A DNA stretch of 64,000 nt from assembly GCF_003480915.1 (NCBI RefSeq), contig NZ_QUKD01000009.1, positions 62,001 to 126,000 of the forward strand. Direction: 5' to 3'. Positions 51,827-60,220 of this stretch are shown here, one piece after another (position 1 is the first letter of the stretch; the number at the start of each line of letters is the position of its first letter). A model generated the notes under the pieces. The model searched no databases and was not told where the DNA came from. It worked only from the letters and a program-made list of their open reading frames with translations. Origin of the DNA: Parabacteroides sp. TM07-1AC. Its GTDB lineage: Bacteria; Bacteroidota; Bacteroidia; Bacteroidales; Tannerellaceae. Both the position numbers and the translations under genes were made by a program.

Positions 51827-54800
51827 ATGAAATATATACATTCAACACCCGGATTCAACATCTTATCACTTATATTGCTGGTGATGATCGGCTTTGTGGG
51901 TTGTTCGGATGAGTATAGTGTCGGACCACGTCCAATCGGAAATGCGGTTAGCTTTACTTTAACGGTTCCTGATGTCAGTATTCCGTCTGTATCTACACGT
52001 ACGATGGAGGGGACAAACAACAAGGAAGACGAAGTGAAGACTGTTGATATTCTTGTATTCGATGCTGCGCAAAGTCCGGAGGTTCTTTTGGCGCGGGTAG
52101 TGGCGACAAATGTTACACAGGATTTGAGTAAAAATCCTTCTACGGTGACTTTTTCAGCGGAACTACCCCGTACCAGCGGAAAGGCTCGTGTTGTGATGGT
52201 AGCAAACCAGTCGCTTTCTTCGATTATTCAGGACTCAGATATAGGGAAGACAAAGGCTGAAATAATGCCGAAGCTGACGCACTCTTCGACGGTGGCATGG
52301 CCGGCTAATGGTTCCACCTCTTCGGGGTATACACCGATACCTATGTACGCAGAAAAAGAAGTTTCGAAGATTTATCCCGAGATGGATCCTATAATCAATA
52401 TCAATCTGGTACGTATGCTCGCCCGGATCGATATTAATAACGAGGCTTCGAATTTTACAGTGGAGAATGTTTATCTGGCTAATTATAATACAGTTGGATA
52501 TATTGCTTCTGCCTGGGATTCTGGAACAGGATTGTTAAGCGATCCGGAACCGGATGATCCGATGATTCCGGGTAACAGTGATAGAACTGGATCACCTTAT
52601 AGTTATTCAGTCAATGGAGCGGCAAGCTATCTGGGGGAAATTTATACTTATGAAGCTATTGCTGCTGCAGATGCAGCCAGCAATTCGGATGGTAGCCCTA
52701 ATGATGGTGCGGTAAGCCGTAAGGATGCAACCTGTCTGATTGTAAAAGGTAAAATGACAGGTGATAACACGTCTTATTATTATCGGGTCGATTTCCTGAA
52801 GTCAGGAACTGCTGACTATATGCCGTTAAAACGAAATTACAAATATACTATCAATATAAAGGAAGCTTCCGGTATTGGCTACCTGACCATGGAAGAAGCC
52901 ATTGAGTCGTATCGAACGATGACCAATCTGAATGTTCGGTTAATCGCCTATAACCGTGATAAAATTTCAGATATCGTATACAACGGCCAATATATGCTTG
53001 GAGTAAGCGAATCGGCAATAAGAGTATGGCAATACGAAAATGTGTCTTATAAGATCGATGTGTTTACCGATAGTCCTGGAGGGTGGAAAGCTGTTATTAC
53101 GGATTCAGGAGGATGGCTGAACTTCTCGAATGGTACCGCTGTAACCGGAAGTGCAAATACAGATGGCGCAATTTATCTGAATTTTCCTTATTACTGGAAC
53201 GATGTAGGGCAGACACGTCAGGCTACTCTTACGATAACGGCTGGTCGTTTGACACATTCAATATCCATAGAACAATATGTAGAGGAGCCGGGGATGATCA
53301 GGTTTGTCGATGCCTATGGGAATGAGCTGACAAATGGTTTGTTCTTCCCGATGGATAATACGCATGGTGACCTTGTTGCGCAGACAGTCTATGCAATGTG
53401 GACTTCTGCCGGTGTGACAGTGAGCCGGGACCGTACGGCATCCGGTACTACTGCAGCTCTGCAGTATGCAACGATAGTTCCGGGTATAGGGGCTCCTCCA
53501 GCTTCAGGTACTATAACAGAAGGTACCCCCTATGAGTTATTCAATGGAGTTCAGGCGATTACATTGTTACCCCAGGCTGGTACAGATGCCTGGCGTCAGG
53601 AACATCTGAAATTTAGGTTGTATGATGTCTCTAACCGTGAGTTGGGGGAAGTGACTTGTCCGATCAATCAGGGAAATTTACTGTTTTTTTTAGAAGATTA
53701 TCCGGTTGGAAGTACTTCGTCTACTTATAAAATACCTTTAGGAATGACACATTATTTACCGCTTAAAGTCAATGTCAATTGGAAAATTGAAAAGATTGAA
53801 GTCATAAGCAGTAGCTCGGATAGTGAAATTGTTGCTGACTATGGGGATGTATATAAAAATCAGGATAACACAGGATATTTATCTGGTGGTGATGCTGCTA
53901 AGCAGGATATCGTTGGGACTAATCAGACTTTCCTCTTACGATTTGAAACAGCTTCGTGGGCAGCCAATAAAAATGGTACGGTCAGAATTACTTTTAAAAA
54001 TGAGATGCATACCAAAACATCAGCAGGTGAAGATGTCAAGTTTCCATTTTACCGGACTCTTGATTTATATGTAAACTCGGAGACGAAATATTATACAAGT
54101 GAAACGAGTGAAGCTCCTCTTTTTCATGTGAATCCTTTGCGAATTCTGGGTTCTAATAGAACTTTTGACTATTTGGCATTAAGTCAAGCTCAGGCTATAT
54201 GTGACAATATGGGTTCCGGGTGGCGTCTTCCGACCTTGGGGGAAATGATGACATCTTTAGTTTATCGCGATGCGTTAGGTGGTTTGATTTATGACTCCAA
54301 TAGAAATACAAATTTTGAAGGTTGGTATCATCAATACAATTATTGGACAACAACACAAAGATCTATGGATAATAAATATATTGTAGCGCCATTCGATATA
54401 CCCAATTATATGACCACGGATGATTATAACCTTGTCAGATGTGTATATCCTGAAACTTCTTCAGGAACGAAATATCCAAATATTCAGACTTATGGTAATG
54501 CGGGAATGCTTATTACTTCCCGGGACGGAAATTTAGGGGTAAATTCATCAGTACTTTCTACGACTGTCGTAGATAATAAAGTGGCACCGAAACTCCTGGT
54601 GGCAAATGAAAATACAGCCAGTGGTACTTGGAATGAAGCTAACTCTGCATGTGCATCAAAAATTGACAATGGTGGTGGTTGGAGACTACCTACTCTCAGT
54701 GAAGCATATTTGATTTTCGGTCTAAACGGATCAACGATGGATGAAAGTTTGGTTTCCGGGACAAATAATGGCACTACATCTTTAGTCTGGCCTGATAGTT

Positions 54801-54979
54801 TTACAAAAATCAACATGGCTATTTGGACAGCGACAACAAATAGCAATAATGAAGTTTATATGATAGGACCGGGAGTAAGTGGTAATAAAGATCACTATGG
54901 TTTCTATATATCTCCTACAGGAAAAGATAATGTTAAGACTAATTGGGTCGTAGCACGTTGTGTGAAATCTGTAAATTAA
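51827..54979 (+). CDS. Large pilus tip-like lipoprotein with BACON-like and two FISUMP-like modules
   Basis: A 1050-residue lipoprotein (FVGC, C26) with Thr-Arg at residues 57-58. Residues ~30-370 are fimbrillin-like (KTVDILVFDAAQSPEVLLAR, NLVRMLARIDINNEASNF). Residues ~390-490 look like a BACON domain (WKAVITDSGGWLNFSNGTAV ... RQATLTITAGRLTHSISIEQ). Two FISUMP/DUF1566-like modules end the protein: one around residues 780-880 (GSGWRLPTLGEMM, NYWTTTQRS, LVRCVYP) and one around 930-1050 (GGGWRLPTLSEAYLI, IWTATTN, ARCVKS). This suits a glycan- or protein-binding tip adhesin. It closes locus 2, 36 bp after the fimbrillin-family gene. Confidence 0.75.
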   Translation: MKYIHSTPGFNILSLILLVMIGFVGCSDEYSVGPRPIGNAVSFTLTVPDVSIPSVSTRTMEGTNNKEDEVKTVDILVFDAAQSPEVLLARVVATNVTQDLSKNPSTVTFSAELPRTSGKARVVMVANQSLSSIIQDSDIGKTKAEIMPKLTHSSTVAWPANGSTSSGYTPIPMYAEKEVSKIYPEMDPIININLVRMLARIDINNEASNFTVENVYLANYNTVGYIASAWDSGTGLLSDPEPDDPMIPGNSDRTGSPYSYSVNGAASYLGEIYTYEAIAAADAASNSDGSPNDGAVSRKDATCLIVKGKMTGDNTSYYYRVDFLKSGTADYMPLKRNYKYTINIKEASGIGYLTMEEAIESYRTMTNLNVRLIAYNRDKISDIVYNGQYMLGVSESAIRVWQYENVSYKIDVFTDSPGGWKAVITDSGGWLNFSNGTAVTGSANTDGAIYLNFPYYWNDVGQTRQATLTITAGRLTHSISIEQYVEEPGMIRFVDAYGNELTNGLFFPMDNTHGDLVAQTVYAMWTSAGVTVSRDRTASGTTAALQYATIVPGIGAPPASGTITEGTPYELFNGVQAITLLPQAGTDAWRQEHLKFRLYDVSNRELGEVTCPINQGNLLFFLEDYPVGSTSSTYKIPLGMTHYLPLKVNVNWKIEKIEVISSSSDSEIVADYGDVYKNQDNTGYLSGGDAAKQDIVGTNQTFLLRFETASWAANKNGTVRITFKNEMHTKTSAGEDVKFPFYRTLDLYVNSETKYYTSETSEAPLFHVNPLRILGSNRTFDYLALSQAQAICDNMGSGWRLPTLGEMMTSLVYRDALGGLIYDSNRNTNFEGWYHQYNYWTTTQRSMDNKYIVAPFDIPNYMTTDDYNLVRCVYPETSSGTKYPNIQTYGNAGMLITSRDGNLGVNSSVLSTTVVDNKVAPKLLVANENTASGTWNEANSACASKIDNGGGWRLPTLSEAYLIFGLNGSTMDESLVSGTNNGTTSLVWPDSFTKINMAIWTATTNSNNEVYMIGPGVSGNKDHYGFYISPTGKDNVKTNWVVARCVKSVN

Positions 54980-55314
54980 TTACGAAATTCACACTGTTTT
55001 GACTGAGAGTTGTTTTATCTGATAGATGTGTTTCGATGATTTTCCTGAAGTTTCGAAAAATGAAACACTTGTGTGAAGTGTTGTTTATAAGGTGGGGCTT
55101 GCGATGGATCAAGTGCGGTATCAGAACCATAAAGTTGAGGATAATAGATTGAAAAGCAGCATCTTTGTATAAAATAAATGACGGGAAAGATTATTCCCCG
55201 TCATCATTAATTCGAACTAAAATACTGACCTGTAAATCAGGTAAGTTTAATATTAATACTAGTGTGGGTTCCAGGGGGCAGTGATGTTCTCTGGAATTAT
55301 TTTTTTATCAGTTC
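54980..55314. other. Intergenic region between pilus locus 2 and HU
   Basis: 335 bp with no gene. A hairpin AACACTT ... AAGTGTT (55064-55082) may end the pilus transcript. A second hairpin ATGACGGG ... CCCGTCAT (55178-55204) lies between the converging genes. Confidence 0.5.
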
Positions 55315-55587
55315 TTATTTTATCTTGTTGTTCAGCTCTGCACCAGCTTTAAATTTAACTGCTTTGCGGGCTGCGATTTCGATGGGTTGTTTTGTCTTCG
55401 GGTTAACGCCTTTACGGGCTGCTTTTTCTGTTACTGAGAAAGAACCGAAACCTAAAAGAGCGATTTTTCCTCCAGCCTTCATTTCGTCGGATACTGTTTC
55501 AACGAAAGCATCCACTGCCTTCTTTGCGTCAGCCTTGCTTAAACCAGCTTTTTCTGCAACAGCTGTGATAAATTCTGTTTTGTTCAT
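55315..55587 (-). CDS. HU-family DNA-binding protein
   Basis: A 90-residue basic protein that bends and compacts DNA as a dimer. It starts MNKTEFITAVAEKAGLSKAD and has the signature GKIALLGFGSFSVTEKAAR, where the beta-arm Arg/Lys and Pro (KGVNPKTKQPIEIAARKAVK) contact the minor groove. Length matches HU (about 90). It has a consensus promoter (55642-55672). Whether it is the main HU or a paralogue cannot be told from this window. Confidence 0.95.
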   Translation of the reverse strand: MNKTEFITAVAEKAGLSKADAKKAVDAFVETVSDEMKAGGKIALLGFGSFSVTEKAARKGVNPKTKQPIEIAARKAVKFKAGAELNNKIK

Positions 55588-55641
55588 GATGGATTGATAA
55601 TTAATATATTAAACAAATCTGTGATAGCCTAAAAGTCGATC

Positions 55642-55672
55642 CAAATGTAGTTTTTATTTAATATTCTGCAAA
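55642..55672 (-). promoter_or_regulatory. Promoter of the HU gene
   Basis: On the minus strand: TTTG (55669-55672), exactly 19 bp, TACATTTG (55642-55649). Full consensus match. Confidence 0.85.
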
Positions 55673-55744
55673 GAAAAAGATAGTTTTTTTTATTGATTTA
55701 CTATGTTTTAGTACTATTTGAAGAAAAAACAATCAAAATATATT

Positions 55745-55752
55745 TACCTTTG
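55745..55752 (+). promoter_or_regulatory. -7 box upstream of the rhomboid operon
   Basis: TACCTTTG, only 12 bp before the first ATG of the rhomboid gene. A start at 55774 would leave a more usual leader. Confidence 0.5.
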
Positions 55753-55764
55753 CCGTAAATTGAT

Positions 55765-56481
55765 ATGTATATGATGAATCAAAATGGCTCCGGGTTCTTG
55801 AATAGTATACCGCCCGTTACAAAAAACCTTATCATTATCAACCTGCTTTTCTGGGTGGCCAGTCTGGTCTTACCGAAAGTAGGGATAGATTTGGTGCAAC
55901 TATTGGGATTGCACTTTCCGGGTGTGAAAGATTTTTACCCGTTTCAGTTCGTTACTTATATGTTCATGCACGATACGCATTCCTTTGCACATGTCTTTTT
56001 CAATATGTTCGGGGTGTATATGTTCGGGCGTGTTCTTGAAAATGTGTGGGGACCGAAGCGTTTCCTTACCTTCTATCTCGTGACGGGTATCGGTGCCGGT
56101 ATCATACAGGAACTGGTATGGGCATATTCCCTTCAGTCTTTTGCGAGTGCCAATGGGTTGACGCTTTTCCAATTGGTTCGGATGGATCCGTCGCTGAATA
56201 TGATGATTACGATAGGCGCTTCGGGTTCCGTGTTCGGTATCCTGCTGGCGTTTGCCATGCTGTTTCCGAATGTCCCTTTGTTCCTTATGTTTATTCCGAT
56301 CCCTATTAAAGCTAAATATTTTGTCGTGTTTTACGGCTTGGCTGAACTATTTATGGGTGTTTCCAGTTTTGGTGGAGACACGGTCGCACACTTCGCCCAT
56401 CTAGGCGGTATGTTGTTCGGCTTTTTTATGGTTCGCTACTGGAAAAAGAAAGATGCAGGCAATGGAAAGTATTTTTACTAA
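55765..56481 (+). CDS. Rhomboid-family intramembrane serine protease
   Basis: A 238-residue protein with six hydrophobic helices. The catalytic Ser is in TIGASGSVFGILLAF and the catalytic His in VAHFAHLGGMLFGFFMV. The conserved 'HxxxNMFGVYMFGRVLE' helix 2 is seen as FAHVFFNMFGVYMFG. It cleaves transmembrane substrates inside the inner membrane. The start may be the third or fourth codon (MNQNGSG), because the -7 box is very close. It overlaps the second rhomboid gene by 29 bp. Confidence 0.9.
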   Translation: MYMMNQNGSGFLNSIPPVTKNLIIINLLFWVASLVLPKVGIDLVQLLGLHFPGVKDFYPFQFVTYMFMHDTHSFAHVFFNMFGVYMFGRVLENVWGPKRFLTFYLVTGIGAGIIQELVWAYSLQSFASANGLTLFQLVRMDPSLNMMITIGASGSVFGILLAFAMLFPNVPLFLMFIPIPIKAKYFVVFYGLAELFMGVSSFGGDTVAHFAHLGGMLFGFFMVRYWKKKDAGNGKYFY

Positions 56482-57340
56482 TCTGAAGAATACGTTTCGG
56501 GCAGGAAGTATATTGGTTAAGCTTATATATATTAATGTAGGGCTTTTTATCCTGATCCGATTGCTGGGAGTGTTGTTTTTGCTTTTCAATATTCCGGGTA
56601 TACCTTTCCTGCAATATTTGCAGATGCCTTCGTCACCGGAATTGCTGATGTACCGGCCATGGACGGTTATTACTTATATGTTTACCCATTTTGACTTCCT
56701 GCATATTCTTTTTAATATGCTTTGGTTGTACTGGTTCGGCGGATTGTTCCTTACATTTTTCAGCGAACGACAGTTGGGCGGCCTGTATTTGTTAGGCGGT
56801 ATTGCCGGGGCAGTGCTGTTTATGCTTGCCTATAATATCTTCCCGTATTTCCAGACAGTAGCTTCTTCCAGTTACTTGATGGGCGCATCTGCTTCTGTGA
56901 TGGCTATTGTTTTTGCCGTATCATTCTACCGGAAGGATTTGGAAATTAATTTGTTCCTGATCGGGCGGATAAAACTGATCTATTTGGCTCTGTTCACATT
57001 TGTAATCGATCTGCTGGCCATAACATCCGATAATGCGGGTGGGCATATTGCACATATTGGCGGCGCTTTGTTCGGAATCTGGTTTGCTGTGCGGATAAAA
57101 GAAGGAAAGGATTTGACGGGGCCTATGAATCGCCTGCTTGATCGGGTCGTTAATTTAGGAAAGAGAAAGCCTAAAATGAAAGTAACTTATAAACGGGCAG
57201 AAACAGATTATGAATATAACGCCCGTAAACATAGAGAGTCGGCTGATATCGATGCTATCCTGGATAAACTGAAGCGTTCCGGGTACGAAAGTCTTTCTGC
57301 CGATGAAAAGAGACAACTATTCGATGCCAGTAAAAAATGA
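56453..57340 (+). CDS. Second rhomboid-family intramembrane serine protease
   Basis: A 295-residue paralogue of the preceding gene. The catalytic Ser lies in LMGASASVMAIVFAV and the His in HIAHIGGALFGIWFAV. Helix 2 shows FLHILFNMLWLYWFGGLF. A C-terminal cytoplasmic extension of about 70 residues is basic and helical (RKPKMKVTYKRAETDYEYNA, ending ESLSADEKRQLFDASKK), which the first rhomboid lacks. It overlaps the first gene by 29 bp and the next gene by 4 bp (ATGA), showing translational coupling. A start nine bases later (MESIF) is also possible. Confidence 0.9.
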   Translation: MQAMESIFTNLKNTFRAGSILVKLIYINVGLFILIRLLGVLFLLFNIPGIPFLQYLQMPSSPELLMYRPWTVITYMFTHFDFLHILFNMLWLYWFGGLFLTFFSERQLGGLYLLGGIAGAVLFMLAYNIFPYFQTVASSSYLMGASASVMAIVFAVSFYRKDLEINLFLIGRIKLIYLALFTFVIDLLAITSDNAGGHIAHIGGALFGIWFAVRIKEGKDLTGPMNRLLDRVVNLGKRKPKMKVTYKRAETDYEYNARKHRESADIDAILDKLKRSGYESLSADEKRQLFDASKK

Positions 57341-58452
57341 GTGAGGGATTGAAGACACTGAAGCTGTTGTTCAAATCATTGTTTGTTCTTGCCAATGTTT
57401 TGATCGTTGTGCTGTTGATTGCTTCAGCATATTCAGACCGTGTCTCTCCGGATACAATGCTGGGTTTTTCATATTTGGGACTGGCCTTTCCTATTTTATG
57501 TGTCCTGAATCTTTGTTTTGTGCTTTACTGGTTGTTTTTATGGGAGTGGCGTTTCCTGTTGATCGGACTGTGTTCTTTTCTGATCTGTTGGGGGCCTGTA
57601 AAAAAGTATTTTCCCTACCATAGCCGGGTAAAAGACATTCCACAGGAAAATGTACTGAAGGTACTTACGTATAATGTGATGGGATTTGCCTATAAAGACC
57701 ATACAAAAGAATCTCCTAATAAGATTATTGAATATATCGCTAATTCGGGAGCAGACATTGTCTGTCTGCAGGAATATGCGGTAGGTAAACTGGATCGTTT
57801 TCTTACTCCCAAGAAGGTTTATCAGGCGTTGGATATGTATCCGTATCGTTCTGTTATTCCTATTAATTCATCGGGGTACCTGAATGTCGGTATTGCCGTT
57901 TTTTCCAAATATCCTATCTCAAACTCCCGGCGAATAAAATATGAAAGTGAGTTCAACGGCTCTTCTGTTCATGAACTGAATGTGAAAGGAAAGAAACTGA
58001 CCCTTATCAACAATCATCTTGAATCATTTAAGTTGACGATGGAAGACCGGAGCCGCTATACGGCTTTTATTAAGAATATTAGTACGGATACTTTTGACGG
58101 AATTAAAGGGGCTTTGGAGCAAAAGCTAGGACCGGCTTTTAAAATACGTGCTAAACAGGCTGAAGCTGTAGCTGCTGAGGTTGCCAGGGCAAAAGGTGAC
58201 TATGTCTTGGTTTGCGGAGACTTTAACGATACTCCCATCTCTTATGCACATCGTACAATACAGGGACCTTTGGTCGATTCATTCGCTGAGTCGGGGCTGG
58301 GTATGGGAGTAACTTATAATCAGAATATGTTCTGGTTCCGCATTGATAATATCCTGCATTCAAAGAATATGAAGTCAATGAATTGTACGATTGACAAGAT
58401 ACGTTATTCGGATCATTATCCGTTATGGTGCTATTTGAGTATGGAGGAATAA
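57337..58452 (+). CDS. Membrane-anchored endonuclease/exonuclease/phosphatase-family protein
   Basis: A 371-residue protein with three hydrophobic segments in the first 90 residues, then an EEP domain on the far side. The catalytic motifs are VLTYNVMGFAYK, VCLQEYAVG (metal-binding Glu), LINNHLES, VCGDFNDTP and YSDHYPLW (Asp-His). The superfamily includes nucleases, sphingomyelinases and inositol phosphatases. With the domain placed outside the membrane, a phospholipid- or nucleotide-type substrate is possible, but not determined. Start codon overlaps the rhomboid stop (ATGA), so the three genes form a tight operon. Confidence 0.87.
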   Translation: MSEGLKTLKLLFKSLFVLANVLIVVLLIASAYSDRVSPDTMLGFSYLGLAFPILCVLNLCFVLYWLFLWEWRFLLIGLCSFLICWGPVKKYFPYHSRVKDIPQENVLKVLTYNVMGFAYKDHTKESPNKIIEYIANSGADIVCLQEYAVGKLDRFLTPKKVYQALDMYPYRSVIPINSSGYLNVGIAVFSKYPISNSRRIKYESEFNGSSVHELNVKGKKLTLINNHLESFKLTMEDRSRYTAFIKNISTDTFDGIKGALEQKLGPAFKIRAKQAEAVAAEVARAKGDYVLVCGDFNDTPISYAHRTIQGPLVDSFAESGLGMGVTYNQNMFWFRIDNILHSKNMKSMNCTIDKIRYSDHYPLWCYLSMEE

Positions 58453-58470
58453 ATATTCCTCCATTGTTTA

Positions 58471-59013
58471 TTAATCTTCTACTGCATCGAATACATCTCC
58501 GAACAGGTTCTCTGCAAAAAAGAAAGTTGCATTGCAGAAAAGCAACGGGTCTTTGATCAAAGCAATCGTATTACTTTTCCCGTTATTCGCAATCACGTTT
58601 TCTGCCGGATAAGTCTTGTATTTCTTTTCATTATTCGGATCATACTGATAGGTGATATCAGTCAGTTCGATGGTGTACTTCTCATCGAAACAATAAATCC
58701 TCATTTTATATTTGATGATGGTTTTATCTGTTTCATTCAGGAGTAGCTCCACTTTGGAGTTGATGAATACAGTCCCTTTCGACTTGCTGGAAGTGACGCT
58801 TGACAGGAAAACATCTTTTCCATAGTTCTTTTTGGCCCATTTGTCGATCGCATTGAACAGTTCGCCCTTCTTCATGCCTTCGACATCTACTTCGTCGCTG
58901 TAACATACTTTTCCCTCTTTCATGGGAGCGCATGACTCGACATTGCCTTTATGCCCCTGTGCCATAATCAGCATGGGGCATATCAGCAAGAGCAGGATTG
59001 TTAATTTCTTCAT
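58471..59013 (-). CDS. DUF4468-domain exported protein
   Basis: A 180-residue exported protein. I start it at 59013 (MKKLTILLLLICPMLIMAQ), a clean signal peptide; an upstream ATG at 59037 adds eight residues and overlaps the neighbour. The mature part has VCYSDEVDVEGMKKGELFNA, WAKKNYGKDVFLSSV and YKMRIYCFDEKYTIELTDITYQYD, which is the DUF4468 pattern (TBP-like fold, one copy). The role is unknown. It lies 11 bp after the longer DUF4468 gene, in the same operon. Confidence 0.8.
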   Translation of the reverse strand: MKKLTILLLLICPMLIMAQGHKGNVESCAPMKEGKVCYSDEVDVEGMKKGELFNAIDKWAKKNYGKDVFLSSVTSSKSKGTVFINSKVELLLNETDKTIIKYKMRIYCFDEKYTIELTDITYQYDPNNEKKYKTYPAENVIANNGKSNTIALIKDPLLFCNATFFFAENLFGDVFDAVED

Positions 59014-59024
59014 AATCCTTCTGT

Positions 59025-60050
59025 TTATCTGATCCATACGTTAAGTATTTCACCAATAACTATTTTCTGCGGACCTTCGCTGGATTCGCCCTGCTTGATG
59101 CACTGGATCATGAACCAGGTTTCAGGATCATCTTGTTTCTTGAAAGAAATAGTATAGATGTCGTTATCTCTGATCGCTTTATAGACTTCGCTTTCCGGAC
59201 TGATAGAGATGGATGCGATGTTCTTTCCGAACATTTTGCCCATTTCTTTCCAGGTGGCGTAATGTTCCACCAGATTATCCTTCTCAGCCGGAGTTATTTC
59301 CATTTTACTTTCCGGTAACATATTCAATAAGGTAGCCGGAACCTTTCCCGGTTCGAAGGCGGTTAGACCTTGGCATACTTCAGTATTGTTACCGACCGGA
59401 GCCTGAGTGATATTTTGGGCAGGTGCTGCTGCCTGTGCCACTTGCTGTTGTTGTGCAGGAACAACTGCATAAGCAGGAACGATTACGCCGGCCGGCTGTA
59501 TGCCGAATGCCGCATCGGCGCTTTGGAACATTGCCTCTGCGAAGTCGACTGTCTTACGACGGAACTTACCGTTGCCACGATTCAGCTTGTCTTTTTTCTT
59601 GTTCAAGGCATATTTGTCCGTAATCCATTCTTCTGCGGTATATTTCTCCGGTTCGCGCTGATAAGAAACATTATATTCGTAACGGATACCGGCCAGTTTG
59701 ATAGTGGCTGCATTGTTTTCACATTCAATCGTTACGCGATAGTTCATCATCGTGCGGTCTAATGAGAGTGCCGTACTCTGAAATACCAGGTATTCTTCGC
59801 CTACTGCAGCGATATCGCCTTTGTCTTTATCTGAATAAACCAGCCGGCGGCCTTCTTCGCTGAAGAACTTTTCGGCCCAGTTATACATAATGTCATACAT
59901 CTGATCCTTTGAGAGGGAGGGCATGCTTATCTCTTTGGTAAAGATAACTTTGCCGCCGTCTTCAGGTACGGCTCCGGCTAAATACTTCTGATCTTCCTGC
60001 GCAATCAACAGGGAAGGAATGAATAAAAGGAATAAAAATAACTGTTTCAT
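59025..60050 (-). CDS. DUF4468-domain exported protein with C-terminal extension
   Basis: A 341-residue exported protein with a signal peptide ending LIAQ. Residues ~20-165 are a DUF4468 domain (VIFTKEISMPSLSKDQMYDI, MNYRVTIECENNAATIKLAG, IRYEYN). A Gln/Ala-rich linker (residues ~195-215, VVPAQQQQVAQAAAPAQN) leads to a second domain of about 125 residues that includes FGKNIASISISPESEVYKAI and ends KIVIGEILNVWIR. The second domain is not recognised. A TATCTTTG -7 box lies upstream at 60076-60083, divergent to secDF. Confidence 0.78.
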   Translation of the reverse strand: MKQLFLFLLFIPSLLIAQEDQKYLAGAVPEDGGKVIFTKEISMPSLSKDQMYDIMYNWAEKFFSEEGRRLVYSDKDKGDIAAVGEEYLVFQSTALSLDRTMMNYRVTIECENNAATIKLAGIRYEYNVSYQREPEKYTAEEWITDKYALNKKKDKLNRGNGKFRRKTVDFAEAMFQSADAAFGIQPAGVIVPAYAVVPAQQQQVAQAAAPAQNITQAPVGNNTEVCQGLTAFEPGKVPATLLNMLPESKMEITPAEKDNLVEHYATWKEMGKMFGKNIASISISPESEVYKAIRDNDIYTISFKKQDDPETWFMIQCIKQGESSEGPQKIVIGEILNVWIR

Positions 60051-60075
60051 GGTGAATTCTGTGTTTTTTTACAGG

Positions 60076-60083
60076 CAAAGATA
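60076..60083 (-). promoter_or_regulatory. -7 box of the DUF4468 operon
   Basis: Minus-strand TATCTTTG, 26 bp before the start codon. Confidence 0.45.
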
Positions 60084-60139
60084 TATATTTGTGTTTGAAA
60101 TTAACTATGAGAGTGACAAATAATTAATCTAATTACTAC

Positions 60140-60166
60140 TTGACAAAGAAAAAAAGCCTATATTTG
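60140..60166 (+). promoter_or_regulatory. Promoter region of secDF
   Basis: TTG (60140-60142), 16 bp, TATATTTG (60159-60166). The -7 box is perfect; the -33 spacing is short, as in the inverton promoter. Confidence 0.5.
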
Positions 60167-60220
60167 CACCCTGTGAAAAAACGAAAATAAATAATGTAAT
60201 AACATAAACTCAAGATTCAA

